Source of the DNA: Clostridium sp. CAG:510
GTDB lineage: Bacteria; Bacillota; Clostridia; Lachnospirales; Lachnospiraceae
Reading direction: 5' to 3'
Assembly (NCBI GenBank): GCA_000434615.1
Contig: FR880816.1
Location: 7,430-14,142, forward strand
Length of the DNA stretch: 6,713 nucleotides
The notes under the pieces: generated by a model
Told to the model about the DNA's origin: nothing
Seen by the model: only the letters and a program-made list of their open reading frames with translations
Databases searched by the model: none
Part shown: piece after piece, positions 6,314 through 6,713 of the stretch
Layout of the letters: the number at the start of each line of letters is the position of its first letter
Numbering within the stretch: position 1 is the first letter of the stretch
Position numbers and translations under genes: made by a program

Positions 6314-6713
6314 ATGAGTGAAGAAAAAATGGGATTTTTTGCCAAACTGAAAATCGGGCTGAAAAAAACCAGGGACAATATTGTAAATGGTATTGACTCG
6401 GTTTTTAACGGATTTTCCTCCATAGACGAGGATTTCTATGAAGAGCTGGAAGAAATTCTTATCATGGGTGACATCGGCGTGAATGCCACCACCGCCATTA
6501 TCGAGCGGCTGAAGCAGCAGGTAAAAGAGCAGCATATCAAAGAGCCCTCCCAGTGCAAACAGCTATTGGTGGACAGTATCCGCGAGCAGATGCAGGTGGG
6601 AGAAAATGCCTACGAGTTTGAAAACAGACAGTCCGTAGTCATGGTAATCGGCGTAAACGGCGTGGGAAAGACCACTTCCGTGGGAAAGCTTGCCGGCAAA
6701 CTGAAGGCACAGG
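6314..6713 (+). CDS. ftsY: Signal recognition particle receptor FtsY, 3'-truncated by the window edge
   Basis: Only the first 133 codons are present. FtsY is the membrane-associated GTPase that docks SRP-ribosome complexes at the Sec translocon. Visible features are a short basic amphipathic start (GFFAKLKIGLKKTR, 7-20), the helical N domain with EELEEILIMGDIGVNATTAI (about 43-62), and the G1/P-loop GVNGVGKTT (113-121) of the SRP-type GTPase domain. The rest of the GTPase domain lies beyond the window. The long acidic A domain of E. coli FtsY is absent, as in many Firmicutes. The ATG at 6314 follows purine-rich sequence with AAGG (6301-6304) 9 nt upstream and AAAGGA (6296-6301) just before it. 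A start at Met6 (6329) is possible but has weaker support. Ffh (SRP54) is less likely, given the smc neighbour and the FtsY-like N-terminus. The gap to smc is 40 nt without a terminator, so cotranscription is expected. Confidence 0.95.
   Translation, partial: MSEEKMGFFAKLKIGLKKTRDNIVNGIDSVFNGFSSIDEDFYEELEEILIMGDIGVNATTAIIERLKQQVKEQHIKEPSQCKQLLVDSIREQMQVGENAYEFENRQSVVMVIGVNGVGKTTSVGKLAGKLKAQ

Overview
This looks like an ordinary chromosomal housekeeping segment from a Firmicute, most likely a Clostridia / Lachnospiraceae-type bacterium. The basis is the conserved gene order plsX-acpP-rnc-smc-ftsY, strong purine-rich Shine-Dalgarno sequences, moderate GC content and Firmicute-like protein sequences. 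The taxonomic call is an inference from gene order and sequence style, not from a database match. All genes are on the + strand.

Layout. Positions 1-555 hold the 3' part of a TraX-family polytopic membrane protein whose start lies outside the window. Positions 556-673 are a short intergenic region with a small palindrome and a good sigma-A-type promoter (596-624). Then come plsX (674-1684, acyl-ACP:phosphate acyltransferase) and acpP (1702-1935, acyl carrier protein), which form a phospholipid/fatty-acid pair. A clear intrinsic terminator (1959-1988) follows acpP and ends exactly where the rnc reading frame opens. After it are rnc (best start 2004, end 2708, ribonuclease III), smc (best start 2713, end 6273, condensin ATPase, 1186 aa) and the 5' end of ftsY (6314 to beyond 6713, SRP receptor GTPase).

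How the genes fit together. PlsX consumes acyl-ACP, so its neighbour acpP supplies the carrier for its substrate. RNase III (rRNA and mRNA processing), SMC (chromosome compaction and segregation) and FtsY (membrane-protein targeting) are functionally unrelated core genes that travel together in many Firmicutes. The rnc-smc junction is only 4 nt and looks translationally coupled. The smc-ftsY gap is 40 nt with no terminator. The acpP terminator leaves no room for a separate promoter after it, so rnc-smc-ftsY is probably expressed by partial read-through from the plsX promoter or from promoters inside acpP. This would give high acpP and low rnc/smc/ftsY expression.

I found no mobile element, CRISPR array, RNA gene or evident undescribed system. 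The points most worth a second look are the terminator abutting rnc, the choice of rnc start codon, and the TraX-family gene directly upstream of plsX, where related genomes often carry yceD/rpmF.
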